Under the pieces are notes generated by a model. The model ran no database searches. It worked only from the letters and a program-made list of their open reading frames with translations, and was not told the DNA's origin. A program made the translations under genes and the position numbers. 64,000 nucleotides of DNA from an uncultured Bacteroidia bacterium (GTDB taxonomy: Bacteria > Bacteroidota > Bacteroidia > NS11-12g > UBA955): NCBI GenBank assembly GCA_938086785.1, contig CALKCM010000001.1, positions 32,001-96,000 on the forward strand, in the 5' to 3' direction. Shown piece by piece: positions 55,347-64,000 of the stretch (the first letter of the stretch is position 1; each line of letters opens with the position of its first letter).

Positions 55347-56534
55347 ATGGTTAAATGGAATTCCAAAAGAACCCTTGTGATCCTCTTAGGATTCTCTGCT
55401 CTATATATTATTATTAGTAATATTTGGTGGACCTATGCCTTAATTAATTACGGCAAAGAGCAAAAAAAAATGAGCATCCAAATGTGTAAAAGCGACAGTG
55501 TGCATGCTGCTGGCGACATAGCTCATTTATTAATTAGAAATGCGCAAGAACAACCTAAAATTGGGCTAGTTCCCTTTACCTATGGAGGGAAAACCATGTA
55601 TACCGATACGGCACGTATTGTTGAGCAAATGAATGCAAAATATACAGAATTCAACTACATATTTAATCCAAACTCTTCTATACGAAATGCTTTTACAGTG
55701 CAGATTAAACCGTCTGTAATCTACCAATACAATCGAACATATCAGCGAAAAACTGGAGAGTGGTTTGGTGAAGGTATTACTTCAAGTATCTTTATGCTTA
55801 TAATCATAGGAGTCATGTATTACTATTTAGATAAAATTCTCTCCTTTAACCAACAACAAAATAATTTTCTCCTAGCCACCACCCATGAATTAAAAACTCC
55901 GGTGGCTGCAAGTAAGTTAGCCATAGAAACCGCAAAAAAAACAGCCCATGAAAATCTGAAGCCAACGCTAAATATGGCTTTAAATAATATGGATCGCTTA
56001 AGCACCTTAATGGATCGAGTGCTCTTGGCCACGCGATTGGAAACGGAAACAGGATCTACATTGCATAAGGAACCTGTAGAATTAAAGCACCTAGTGGAAG
56101 GCACGATAAACGTTATTAAAAACAGCTTACCCAGTAGCGTTCAGTTTAAAACAACATTTGCAAGTAATTTAACAATCACTGCAGATATTGAATTGATGCA
56201 AATGGCTTTAAGCAATTTAATAACCAATGCAGTAAAGTATAGTCACCTCGGCCAAGAGATGATTCACATTGAAACCAGTATTCAGGAGAATAGAGTCGCG
56301 CTTTCTATTTCGGATAATGGCATAGGAATATCAGATAATCAAAAAAAGAAAATCTTTGAAAAGTTTTATCGCATTGGGGATGAGTCCACACGAACGAGTC
56401 GAGGAAGTGGTTTAGGCTTGTATTTAGTTAAGAAGATTTTACGTCAGCATAGTGCAATAATTTCTGTCCATGACGTACAACCTATGGGAACTTTGTTTAA
56501 CATTGTATTTAAGCGAGCTATCGTAGAGCCCTGA
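55347..56534 (+). CDS. Membrane sensor histidine kinase of a two-component pair
   Basis: From the ATG at 55347 the product has 395 residues: an N-terminal transmembrane helix (about 7-27), a periplasmic sensor of about 115 residues, a second helix (SIFMLIIIGVMYYYL), then HisKA with phosphoacceptor His in TTHELKTPVAAS and HATPase with NLITNAVKYS, ISDNGIGI and RGSGLGLYLV. ATGs at 55308 and 55329 are in frame but precede the promoter box. The response regulator gene follows 36 bp later. The signal sensed is unknown. Confidence 0.9.
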   Translation: MVKWNSKRTLVILLGFSALYIIISNIWWTYALINYGKEQKKMSIQMCKSDSVHAAGDIAHLLIRNAQEQPKIGLVPFTYGGKTMYTDTARIVEQMNAKYTEFNYIFNPNSSIRNAFTVQIKPSVIYQYNRTYQRKTGEWFGEGITSSIFMLIIIGVMYYYLDKILSFNQQQNNFLLATTHELKTPVAASKLAIETAKKTAHENLKPTLNMALNNMDRLSTLMDRVLLATRLETETGSTLHKEPVELKHLVEGTINVIKNSLPSSVQFKTTFASNLTITADIELMQMALSNLITNAVKYSHLGQEMIHIETSIQENRVALSISDNGIGISDNQKKKIFEKFYRIGDESTRTSRGSGLGLYLVKKILRQHSAIISVHDVQPMGTLFNIVFKRAIVEP

Positions 56535-56570
56535 ATCTACATTTCCTAACCTTTTTAACCAAGATAAACC

Positions 56571-57266
56571 ATGAACGAACAAAGAATTTTAATTGTAGAA
56601 GACGAAGTAGATATTGCATCATTGCTAAAAATAAACTTAGAAGCAGAAGGATATAAAGCAGTTCATGTAAATAATGGGGATAAAGCCATACAAATTCTTA
56701 AGGAACAGAAATTTCATTTAGCTTTAATGGATATTATGCTCCCGGGCATTGATGGACTTACCGTAACCGAATCTATTAAGCTTACCCACCCTCAAATTCC
56801 TGTTATATTTTTAACGGCACGAGGAACTTCTCAGGACAAAATTACGGGTCTTAAAAAAGGAGGAGCTGATTATATCACTAAACCCTTTAACCTGGAAGAG
56901 TTATTATTGCGTATTAAAAATATTTTGGCGCGAACCCAAGAGGGCAAAACTGCTAAATCAATCATTTCTCGCTTTGAGTTTGGAAACAATAAGGTGAATT
57001 TTGATAGCTATGAGGCTGAAGGAACCAAAGGAATTTTTACATTAACCAAAAAGGAAGCTCTGCTTTTAAAATTGCTCATAGAAAACGAGAATCAGGTAGT
57101 ATCCCGAGAAAAAATACTCCAAACCGTATGGGGCTATAGTGTTTATCCTAGCACAAGAACCATTGATAATTTTATATTATCCTTTCGAAAATACTTTGAA
57201 AGCAACCCCAAAAAGCCTGCCTTTTTTCATAGCATGCGAGGAGTTGGGTATAAATTTACTGCTTAG
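56571..57266 (+). CDS. OmpR-family response regulator
   Basis: The 231-residue protein has a receiver domain (residues 3 to about 118) with the acidic pocket VEDEVD, phosphoacceptor D54 in LALMDIMLPGIDG, the conserved Thr in VIFLTARG and the Lys in GADYITKPFNLEEL. The C-terminal winged helix-turn-helix (about 140-230) has FTLTKKEALLLKLLIENENQ and STRTIDNFILSFRKYF, ending HSMRGVGYKF. It is a DNA-binding transcription factor and the evident partner of the kinase just upstream. Confidence 0.95.
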   Translation: MNEQRILIVEDEVDIASLLKINLEAEGYKAVHVNNGDKAIQILKEQKFHLALMDIMLPGIDGLTVTESIKLTHPQIPVIFLTARGTSQDKITGLKKGGADYITKPFNLEELLLRIKNILARTQEGKTAKSIISRFEFGNNKVNFDSYEAEGTKGIFTLTKKEALLLKLLIENENQVVSREKILQTVWGYSVYPSTRTIDNFILSFRKYFESNPKKPAFFHSMRGVGYKFTA

Positions 57267-57291
57267 AATTACACACTAAATCCAAATATAT

Positions 57292-57319
57292 AAGGTCTCA
57301 TTATATGGGACCTTTTTTA
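57292..57319 (+). terminator. Intrinsic terminator of the two-component operon
   Basis: AAGGTCTCA (57292-57300) pairs with TGGGACCTT (57306-57314), one G-U, loop TTATA, followed by T residues. Confidence 0.8.
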
Positions 57320-57376
57320 TGCAAAAAACTAAGGCGTAGTTCACTTTCCCTTAAATCAAAGAAATCCACCCTACTA

Positions 57377-59929
57377 TTAAAATCCAAAAGCTATACTGGC
57401 CTTTACTCCAAAGTTTCGTGGATTGTTGGGCTCTCTGTATGTGATGCGCCACACGGCATCTAAACGAATGATTTTAAAAATATTCTCTATACCAAAACTA
57501 GCCTCTATATAAGGTTCTTTATTCAAGGCTTTAAACGTACTTATTTGCACGCCTTGGTAATCTGTAGGGATAATATCATAATTAGCAGAATCCAAGGTTC
57601 CTACAATGACTTTACTGCCTATAATACTTCTCCATTTGAGTTTTTTAATGAGGGGCACTCTGTTAAAAAGGAATCCATTAAAATGATGCTCAAACGTACC
57701 GGAAATACTTCGATCGCTCACGAACTCAAATATTCGCATTTGGTTATAGGCTGATGTATTGTATATAAAACTTTGGTTACCCACGTAAACCGTTTGCAAT
57801 GGGTAAGGAACCACACCAAACAATGCATTTGCTTCTGTATTAAATCGCGTTCTACCCAAAGCACCCCAGACTTTTCGGTAGGTAAAACCTAATCGAGCTC
57901 GGGTATAATCAAAGTTACTTGCAAGAAAATTCGGAATTCCAAACTCAATGTTTCCATAATATTCTGGGCCTGCATTTACAAAAGTGACACGTTTATTTTC
58001 GTTTTGTAAGTAATAAAATCGTGGAGTATATCTAAAGCCCACTTTTACATATGTATTAATGAATTCTTGAGATATTATCGATTTATTCTCTGCAATTGGA
58101 TACCAGGCGAAGTTATAATTTCCTATTTTCTCAAATTTATATTGGCGATTACCCGCAGATACATTCACTCTAAATCCGGTGCGGATATCTGTAGCAAACT
58201 TAAGTTTTATGTCTTTATTCAAGTTCAGGTTATTACTGCCTAATAAATTAAAGGCGGTAAATAAACCATTGCTCAACTCATCATTATCTGTAATTCCAAT
58301 TTGCTCTACGTCTTTTTTATATTGAATCCCGAGTTTCGTCCACCTTTTCCGGTTCAAAATACGCTCTGCAAGGAATTTATATTTCCATTCTTTATCCTTT
58401 AGACCATAGGCTACCATTCCCTTAATAATCCAATTTTTACTAAAACTAGCATTGGTTCTAAAGCCTAATCTTAAGCGAATGCCCTCCAGCTGATTATAGC
58501 TCATCAGGTTATAATAAGGACCAACACCTATTTTCCCTTTTCCTACATACCCATCCACCAAAAAATTGGCTAAATCTACATAGGTCTTAATGCTCGGTAA
58601 GTTTACCAATGTATCGATACTATTTTCAATCCTTCGCTCCGCATCGTTGGGTTGTACATGTCTTTTGTCCTCCCAAAAAGCATCTGAATGAGTGGTGGCA
58701 TCCTCTTTCATAGTTAAGCGTTCGGCAAAAAATTTGGTAGGGTGTACGGCATCTAAATCTATCTTCTGAAAACTAATGCTGCTGCTTGCAACCAAACCCA
58801 TGGCCTTGGTACTCGTTTCTTGTGCATCTATCACCACACGGCTTTTGCCGTAGAAATAGCCCTTCTCTGTGGCTTGATACTCTTGAGTAATCCTAAGTTT
58901 TTCAATAAAATTTAAATTAGCATTGGCATTTATAGCTAAAGATAATCGAAGCAATGCTCCAGTTGAATCTTCAATCCATACATATCCGTTAAAAGCCAAA
59001 TCATTGGGCTGCTTGGGCGTACATTTAATTTGAAAAACACGCAAAGGACCGCTTCGATCAACATGGACCAGTTTATACTTATATATTCCCATAGCAATAT
59101 CTCCTATTGGCGATGGTACTCCTTTGTCCACTACAACTAAACTATTAGAGTAGAAGTTATAATTCACAAAAGTACTTCCCAGTACCTGAGAGATAAATGA
59201 GCCGTCATCAACTCCTACCCCCTTCACACGGCTGGCTTTTATGATTTCCTTGGATAATTTTGGAGACTTATTGTAATAGAAGTCGCTAAGTACTTCGGAA
59301 ACAAAAACAGGTAAAATTGACTTTTTCCCATCTCCACTGATATAACTGATGGTATCAAAAAGATTACCCAATTGCTGGCCAAACTTTGTTCGCTTAATTT
59401 TCTCAGATATATTATTTACAGAAATGATATTTTTCGTATACGTTTCACAAGAATAGTGGTCAATATTAGCAGGGCTTAGCTTATCCTTATTTTTTTGAGC
59501 TAGCTTAATTAAGCGGTGCGCAGGATTGTATTTTAGACTAATCTCAATTCCCTGCATCCCAACAGGTTCTCGCTCCAGCTCAATATTAAGTATCTTTCCT
59601 CGTATAGAGTCTCTATTAATTCGAACAGTTTTGTACTCGGTAAAATCAACAATCAAATGGGTAAAGGTATCAGGAATCTCCTTATCAAAATGCCCCTCAA
59701 AGTCGGATAGAAAAACAAGATTCTCATCATTTTCATCGGTATAGAAGGCTACGAAAGATATAGGTTCTCTCGTTTCTGCATCAAAAATATTTCCTTTTAC
59801 TCGAATAGTTTGAGCCTGCAAAATTTGCGCTGTAAAACAAAATAATGCAGTGAGAATAAGCCATCTAAAATTCGCTTTAAAGCCAACCCAGAGTATGATT
59901 TTTTTATTGAAACGTGGTCCTTTTACCAA
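57377..59929 (-). CDS. DUF5686 family outer-membrane protein with carboxypeptidase-regulatory-like domain
   Basis: From a TTG at 59929 the product has 850 residues: a signal segment (ANFRWLILTALFCFTAQILQAQ), a CarboxypepD_reg-like domain (about 40-115, VKGNIFDAETREPISFVAF), the DUF5686 region (PAHRLIKLAQKNKDKLSP onward) and a long beta-rich barrel-like part ending VKASIAFGF. The family is abundant in Bacteroidota and of unknown function. An earlier TTG at 59938 is part of the -7 box itself (TATTTTTG, 59943-59936), so the second TTG, six bases later, is preferred. Confidence 0.85.
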   Translation of the reverse strand: MVKGPRFNKKIILWVGFKANFRWLILTALFCFTAQILQAQTIRVKGNIFDAETREPISFVAFYTDENDENLVFLSDFEGHFDKEIPDTFTHLIVDFTEYKTVRINRDSIRGKILNIELEREPVGMQGIEISLKYNPAHRLIKLAQKNKDKLSPANIDHYSCETYTKNIISVNNISEKIKRTKFGQQLGNLFDTISYISGDGKKSILPVFVSEVLSDFYYNKSPKLSKEIIKASRVKGVGVDDGSFISQVLGSTFVNYNFYSNSLVVVDKGVPSPIGDIAMGIYKYKLVHVDRSGPLRVFQIKCTPKQPNDLAFNGYVWIEDSTGALLRLSLAINANANLNFIEKLRITQEYQATEKGYFYGKSRVVIDAQETSTKAMGLVASSSISFQKIDLDAVHPTKFFAERLTMKEDATTHSDAFWEDKRHVQPNDAERRIENSIDTLVNLPSIKTYVDLANFLVDGYVGKGKIGVGPYYNLMSYNQLEGIRLRLGFRTNASFSKNWIIKGMVAYGLKDKEWKYKFLAERILNRKRWTKLGIQYKKDVEQIGITDNDELSNGLFTAFNLLGSNNLNLNKDIKLKFATDIRTGFRVNVSAGNRQYKFEKIGNYNFAWYPIAENKSIISQEFINTYVKVGFRYTPRFYYLQNENKRVTFVNAGPEYYGNIEFGIPNFLASNFDYTRARLGFTYRKVWGALGRTRFNTEANALFGVVPYPLQTVYVGNQSFIYNTSAYNQMRIFEFVSDRSISGTFEHHFNGFLFNRVPLIKKLKWRSIIGSKVIVGTLDSANYDIIPTDYQGVQISTFKALNKEPYIEASFGIENIFKIIRLDAVWRITYREPNNPRNFGVKASIAFGF

Positions 59930-59935
59930 AGTTCT

Positions 59936-59943
59936 CAAAAATA
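59936..59943 (-). promoter_or_regulatory. -7 box (TATTTTTG) for the DUF5686 gene
   Basis: Exact match on the minus strand, six bases before the TTG at 59929. Confidence 0.55.
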
Positions 59944-60009
59944 AGCAAGGACCCGCGCTCCACTGGTTACTTTTGACTTAAGTTCTTAACAATATTAGGG
60001 TATGTTTAG

Positions 60010-60036
60010 ATTTCTGTAATTGAAAACAAAAAACAG
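60010..60036 (+). repeat. 27-nt intergenic motif, copy B
   Basis: Starts ATTTCTGTAATT and ends AAAAAACAG; 24 of 27 positions match copy A at 5728-5754. It lies 64 bp upstream of the GT2 start. Confidence 0.4.
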
Positions 60037-60086
60037 AATGTGGGTAAAACAATGGCCAATAAATAAAAAAAAGGAGCGGACCTAAT

Positions 60087-60094
60087 TACATTCG
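60087..60094 (+). promoter_or_regulatory. Near-match -7 box (TACATTCG) for the GT2-rsmG operon
   Basis: One mismatch to TAnnTTTG; five bases before the GTG start at 60100. Confidence 0.45.
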
Positions 60095-60099
60095 CAGGG

Positions 60100-61248
60100 G
60101 TGTTGAAAGGTTGGTTCATAGCGCAATTGGAATTAGGCTCCTTGGAGGTATGCTTCTATGCGTTTGCTTTGTTTTTTTGGGTGTATCACCTCATCTATAT
60201 ATTTGACATATACGTAAGGGCTTATCGACTTAAAAAAACTAAGAATGAAAAAACTGGGGTACTCCCTTCCATTTCTATCATTATCGCTGCTAAGAACGAA
60301 TTTAAAAACCTACAAGTCCTTATTCCCGACTTGTTGAAACAGAACTACCCTTCGTACGAGATTATTTTAATAAATGATGGGAGTTATGATAAAACAGACG
60401 AGTGGGCTTCTCAGTTTGCATTGAGGGAACCAAAACTGAAATATACTTTCATGGACCCAGCCTTTTTTAAAGTTGATGGGAAAAAAATGGCTCTTACTTT
60501 AGGAATAAAGAAATCTAAATTTGACCATCTCGTGTTTTTAGATGGGGACTGCTCACCTCCGAGTAATGAATACTTGCAACAATATGGTCAACAATTTTCC
60601 CAAGGGAAAGATCTCATTCTTGGGGTATCACCATATATAAAACGCGGCGGCTTACTCAATAGACTTATTCAATTTGAGACCTACCTCACCGCTGGTTCAT
60701 ATTTGGCACTCGCCTCTAAGGGGAAACCCTACATGGGCCTTGGGCGAAACATGGCTTATACCAAGTCCTTGTATGAGTCCGTAAATGGGTTTGAAAGTCA
60801 CTATGACATTCCATGTGGCGATGACGATTTATTTGTTCAAAGTGTTTCAAATAAGTGTAATGTCGGATGGGTTATAAGCTTAGAAAGCATGACGTATTCA
60901 GAACCAAAAACGTCTTGGAAGCCTTACGTGAGACAAAAATTAAGGCATCTATGGGCTGGTAAGTATTACCACTCAAGCTTCAAAAGAAAGTTAGCTAGAC
61001 TTCCCATTTCAAATCTTCTATTTTGGGGTCTTGTTCTTATTTCCATGGGTTTAAAAATGCATTGGCTCTTAGGGGCATTTCTAATTTTGCTAAAACTGAT
61101 TATTAAATGGGTGGTTTTTCATGTATCTAGCAAATCACTGATGAAAGGCAGTCGAGTATCTCTTTACCCCCTAGTATCTGTTGTACACTTATACTTCCAA
61201 TTATTTATTACTATCAAACTTTACTTCACAAAGAAAATATCATGGTAA
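60100..61248 (+). CDS. Membrane-bound GT2 family glycosyltransferase
   Basis: The 382-residue protein starts with GTG. It has an N-terminal membrane helix (about 14-40), a GT-A domain with SIIIAAKNEFKNLQVLI, LINDGSYDKTDEW, the metal site FLDGDCSPP and the acceptor motif PCGDDDLFVQ, then two C-terminal helices (about 303-342). The shape fits glycosyltransferases that build surface polysaccharide or lipid-linked sugars at the inner membrane. The promoter element lies five bases before the GTG. Its end overlaps the rsmG start by seven bases. Confidence 0.88.
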   Translation: MLKGWFIAQLELGSLEVCFYAFALFFWVYHLIYIFDIYVRAYRLKKTKNEKTGVLPSISIIIAAKNEFKNLQVLIPDLLKQNYPSYEIILINDGSYDKTDEWASQFALREPKLKYTFMDPAFFKVDGKKMALTLGIKKSKFDHLVFLDGDCSPPSNEYLQQYGQQFSQGKDLILGVSPYIKRGGLLNRLIQFETYLTAGSYLALASKGKPYMGLGRNMAYTKSLYESVNGFESHYDIPCGDDDLFVQSVSNKCNVGWVISLESMTYSEPKTSWKPYVRQKLRHLWAGKYYHSSFKRKLARLPISNLLFWGLVLISMGLKMHWLLGAFLILLKLIIKWVVFHVSSKSLMKGSRVSLYPLVSVVHLYFQLFITIKLYFTKKISW

Positions 61249-61865
61249 CTGAGCTAAAAAAATACTTTCCCGAAATTTTACCGGAACAATTAAAGTCCTT
61301 CGAAATACTAAATGAGATCTATCCAGAAATCAATAGTTTGGTAAACCTTGTTTCTCGTAAAAACATAGAACAGTTATTCGAGCAACACATCCTTCACTCC
61401 CTATCGATCCAGAAATTTCATTACTTCAAGGATGATCAAAATGTAGTAGATATTGGCACAGGTGGAGGCTTTCCAGGAATACCTTTGGCCATAATGAATC
61501 CGAATACACATTTTCACTTGGTAGATAGTATAGGAAAAAAAATTAGAGCGGTACAAGAGATTTGCGATACGTTAGAATTGAAAAACGTAAGTGTTACAGC
61601 TGCAAGAGTAGAAGAAATGCCAATGAAATTTGATTTAGCCATAGTACGCGCGGTGGCACAATCCGATAAACTATTCTTTTGGATGAAGAAGAAATGGGTT
61701 AAAAGACCTCATATGCTTATGCTTAAAGGAGGGGACCTCAAAGAAGAGATGTTAACACTTAGGCAATCTATACATGGGAAAATCATAATAAGGGAAAAAG
61801 CTATTACAGATTACTTTCCCGGAGCGTTTTTTGAAACCAAAAAAATTATAGAAATTACAAAATAG
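61242..61865 (+). CDS. rsmG: 16S rRNA (guanine-N7)-methyltransferase RsmG (GidB)
   Basis: The 207-residue protein has the RsmG order: NLVSRKNIEQLFEQHILHSL (about 37-56), the SAM site VVDIGTGGGFPGIPLAI (about 67-83) and VRAVAQSDKLFFW. It methylates N7 of G527 (E. coli numbering) in 16S rRNA. It overlaps the glycosyltransferase upstream by seven bases and the convergent outer-membrane protein gene downstream by 11 bases. Confidence 0.95.
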   Translation: MVTELKKYFPEILPEQLKSFEILNEIYPEINSLVNLVSRKNIEQLFEQHILHSLSIQKFHYFKDDQNVVDIGTGGGFPGIPLAIMNPNTHFHLVDSIGKKIRAVQEICDTLELKNVSVTAARVEEMPMKFDLAIVRAVAQSDKLFFWMKKKWVKRPHMLMLKGGDLKEEMLTLRQSIHGKIIIREKAITDYFPGAFFETKKIIEITK

Positions 61866-63462
61866 AGCGTGTTCCGTTAATCTGGTATTTCACGCCAGCA
61901 GTGAGATAGTTTCTCTTACGAGCTACTATTGATTCATCCCTGTATTGATAACCAATGTTCACTGAGAACTGGTGAAATATCATTTTTCCAACTGAAATAG
62001 ATACTGATGTGATTACATTTTTGTTACCTTGAAGCATCGTCACGTCATAATCTCTAATACGCGTATCATTAGAGAGTCGGAAATTAGAGCCCATATTAGA
62101 GGAGCCCATGAAAGTATCCCGGCCTTGCGTTAAGAACATTGCGTTTACCTCTAACCAAGTATTATTAAGTTTTGGGAATACCCCTATGTACTTACCAGTT
62201 ATTTCTCTAAAATTAGCTCCGTAAGGATGGGCTAAAGCTTGGTTATAGTGTGAAAAAGCATTTAAAGGATTATAGTGGCTATAAGTATAGGGCCGCACAT
62301 GATTAAGTTCTATCTGAGCAATATGCCCATAAGAGCTATTTAATGGCCTTACATGTCTATATCCCAGCTGGTATCCATATTTATTTGCCCACCAATTTTT
62401 TCGTAACTCAGAAACCTTAAATTCATCAATAATTAATTGGCCATAAAATTCACCAAACTGGCTATTATAATTTACATCCAAACCTACCAAAGCATTATCA
62501 GCACTTCCTAAGTTAGATTCCACACTGCGGTAAAAGATAATAGGATTTAGGTAATCCATATCGAAGCCACCTGCGCCATTATTCCTAGAATGTATAACTG
62601 ATTCAAACAAACCAATACCCCATTGCTTCTTTGAACCGAAATTAATACCCAAGCGATGACTTGCAATATACTTTTTGGGCAGTAAGGTATTACCCAACAA
62701 AGGAGTAAAACCATTTATTTGACCGAAATAATTGGTATAGGTCAAAAAGCCATTGAGATTTGTAACTAGTCGAAGACCTAAATTACTAGGCCCATTGGCT
62801 CCCAAGAAAAGACTTCGAATTCCTTTTCCAAATTTTTGATTAAAATGTCCAAAGGTTAAATGAGTATAGCTTCCAGAGGACTGATCCTCAAAAACATTAC
62901 CTGCTAAATATCCAGCTGACCTAAAATAATCAGAACCCCCATCTTTAAAACTCTTCCAAAAACCCATACCCGGAATTACACCAAACGTATCTCTAAAATC
63001 ATTTCTAAAATCCGAAAAATATGTCTGATTTTCCTGCGCAAAAGCATATCCACTTATTTTTCCAAACAAATGAGTGCGCAGAGAAACTCCCCTTCCATTG
63101 TGTTGCAACAATCCAGTTCCATAATTAGCAACAGCTAAATCAACTGTTGGATTAATAAGTATGGTATTATTCCCCTTTCGCCATCGCAATAGAGCAATGG
63201 AGGAAGTTAAAGAATTACTTGTATCATTTTCGGCAAGTTGGTAATTAACAAACTGATCAACAGCGTAAGGCTTAGCCTTAGAGAACTCAATTCCACTCTT
63301 ATTCCTTAGCACTAGACCTTGCAATTGTTGATTCTTGGCATCATCTACCGACATCAAAAAGAAGTCTTCGCAAAGGGAGTTAGGTTGAACGCCAAGAAAC
63401 TGAGCAGCTAAAGGACTAGCGCAAAGCACAATTATTAAAGAAGTAAGTATGAATTTAATCAT
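61855..63462 (-). CDS. RemB/Wzi-like outer-membrane barrel protein
   Basis: From the ATG at 63462 the product has 535 residues with a signal peptide (IKFILTSLIIVLCASPLAAQ). The rest is beta-rich, with GKGIRSLFLGANGPSN, GGFDMDYLNPIIFYRS and LIIDEFKVSELRKNWWANKY. This order resembles the capsule-assembly Wzi / gliding-motility RemB group, outer-membrane barrels implicated in surface polysaccharide binding or motility. The match is by eye. It lies just after the rRNA terminator and converges on rsmG. Confidence 0.75.
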   Translation of the reverse strand: MIKFILTSLIIVLCASPLAAQFLGVQPNSLCEDFFLMSVDDAKNQQLQGLVLRNKSGIEFSKAKPYAVDQFVNYQLAENDTSNSLTSSIALLRWRKGNNTILINPTVDLAVANYGTGLLQHNGRGVSLRTHLFGKISGYAFAQENQTYFSDFRNDFRDTFGVIPGMGFWKSFKDGGSDYFRSAGYLAGNVFEDQSSGSYTHLTFGHFNQKFGKGIRSLFLGANGPSNLGLRLVTNLNGFLTYTNYFGQINGFTPLLGNTLLPKKYIASHRLGINFGSKKQWGIGLFESVIHSRNNGAGGFDMDYLNPIIFYRSVESNLGSADNALVGLDVNYNSQFGEFYGQLIIDEFKVSELRKNWWANKYGYQLGYRHVRPLNSSYGHIAQIELNHVRPYTYSHYNPLNAFSHYNQALAHPYGANFREITGKYIGVFPKLNNTWLEVNAMFLTQGRDTFMGSSNMGSNFRLSNDTRIRDYDVTMLQGNKNVITSVSISVGKMIFHQFSVNIGYQYRDESIVARKRNYLTAGVKYQINGTRSIL

Positions 63463-63493
63463 TAGGAGCAATATTAAACAAAAAAGCATGGAC

Positions 63494-63523
63494 AAAAAAA
63501 AATCTCACCGAAGTGAGATTTTT
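63494..63523 (-). terminator. Intrinsic terminator of the rRNA operon
   Basis: On the minus strand AAAAATCTCAC pairs with GTGAGATTTTT around a TTCG tetraloop, continuing into a T run. It directly follows the 5S gene. Confidence 0.85.
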
Positions 63524-63528
63524 AAAAA

Positions 63529-63638
63529 GGGGCAACGACATACTTTCCCAGATTTTACTCTAGTATCATCTGCGCTGAGGGGCTTAACGATTCTGTTCGG
63601 AATGGGAAGAAGTGATCACCCTCGCCATAGTCGCCCAA
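63529..63638 (-). rRNA. rrf: 5S ribosomal RNA
   Basis: Terminal helix GGGCGAC (63636-63630) pairs with GTTGCCC (63536-63530), and the conserved internal segments TTCCGAACAG and GTTAAGCCCCTCAGCGC are read on the minus strand. Ends are placed by this pairing and may be off by a few bases. Confidence 0.9.
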
Positions 63639-63692
63639 AGATTATAAGAACAATGACAAAAATTGGAAATAAAAATAAAGAATTATTAAAAA

Positions 63693-64000
<308 letters not shown>

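Overview
The window is AT-rich chromosomal DNA from a member of the Bacteroidota. This rests on several signs: promoters with the phylum's TAnnTTTG -7 box instead of a sigma70 -10 box; a TonB receptor paired with a DUF4249 lipoprotein; a lipid-anchored TamA-type protein (TamL-like); DUF4175, DUF4293, DUF4296 and DUF5686 proteins; two giant PKD-repeat proteins ending in the gliding-motility/type IX secretion (T9SS) C-terminal domain; and atpD-atpC standing apart from the rest of the ATP synthase genes. A Flavobacteriales-like source is plausible, but nothing here fixes the family.

Layout. 1-5 kb (minus strand): an M14 carboxypeptidase cut by the window edge, a DUF4293 membrane protein, an orphan histidine kinase and a TamL-like outer-membrane protein. 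5-19 kb (plus strand): a TrmH/SpoU rRNA methyltransferase, a large DUF4175 protein, tRNA-Pro(GGG), a nuclease-like gene, dnaE, a glycosyltransferase, an HI0933-type flavoprotein and accBC. 19-30 kb: a KdsC-like phosphatase, a PASTA protein, Hsp20, a methyltransferase/DUF4249/TonB-receptor operon, a GT9 heptosyltransferase-like gene, tRNA-Met(CAT), a VWA protein and ruvB. 29-37 kb (minus): DUF2752, a lipoprotein with a Pmp3-like tail, DUF2279, phosphoglucomutase, a GldN-like secreted protein, glutaryl-CoA dehydrogenase-like and a PIF1-like helicase. 37-48.4 kb: two paralogous PKD giants flanking folB. 48.6-57 kb: atpD-atpC, yggS, a DUF4296 lipoprotein, mutS2, a GlcD-like oxidase and a two-component pair. 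57-64 kb: a DUF5686 protein, a membrane GT2, rsmG, a RemB/Wzi-like outer-membrane protein, then 5S and the 3' end of 23S rRNA on the minus strand.

Most of the window is ordinary core genome, and I see no CRISPR array, prophage, insertion sequence or clear defence island. The less ordinary material is as follows. (1) At least ten genes have a start codon only 4-8 nt after a TAnnTTTG box, which predicts leaderless or near-leaderless mRNAs, several starting with GTG or TTG. (2) The two PKD giants carry 11 and 22 repeat units; the extra 11 form one central block, and the junction in the short copy looks like a crossover between repeat 7 and repeat 18. (3) Nearly every PKD-like unit carries two cysteines at fixed places. 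(4) An orphan GldN-like gene sits in a metabolic operon. (5) Small conserved intergenic motifs occur upstream of accBC and at two distant loci.

Cell-envelope themes link much of the content: TamL, TonB/DUF4249, Pmp3-tailed lipoprotein, GldN-like protein, T9SS-type giants and RemB-like protein all act at or in the outer membrane or cell surface. All functional calls come from motif recognition by eye; no database search was run.
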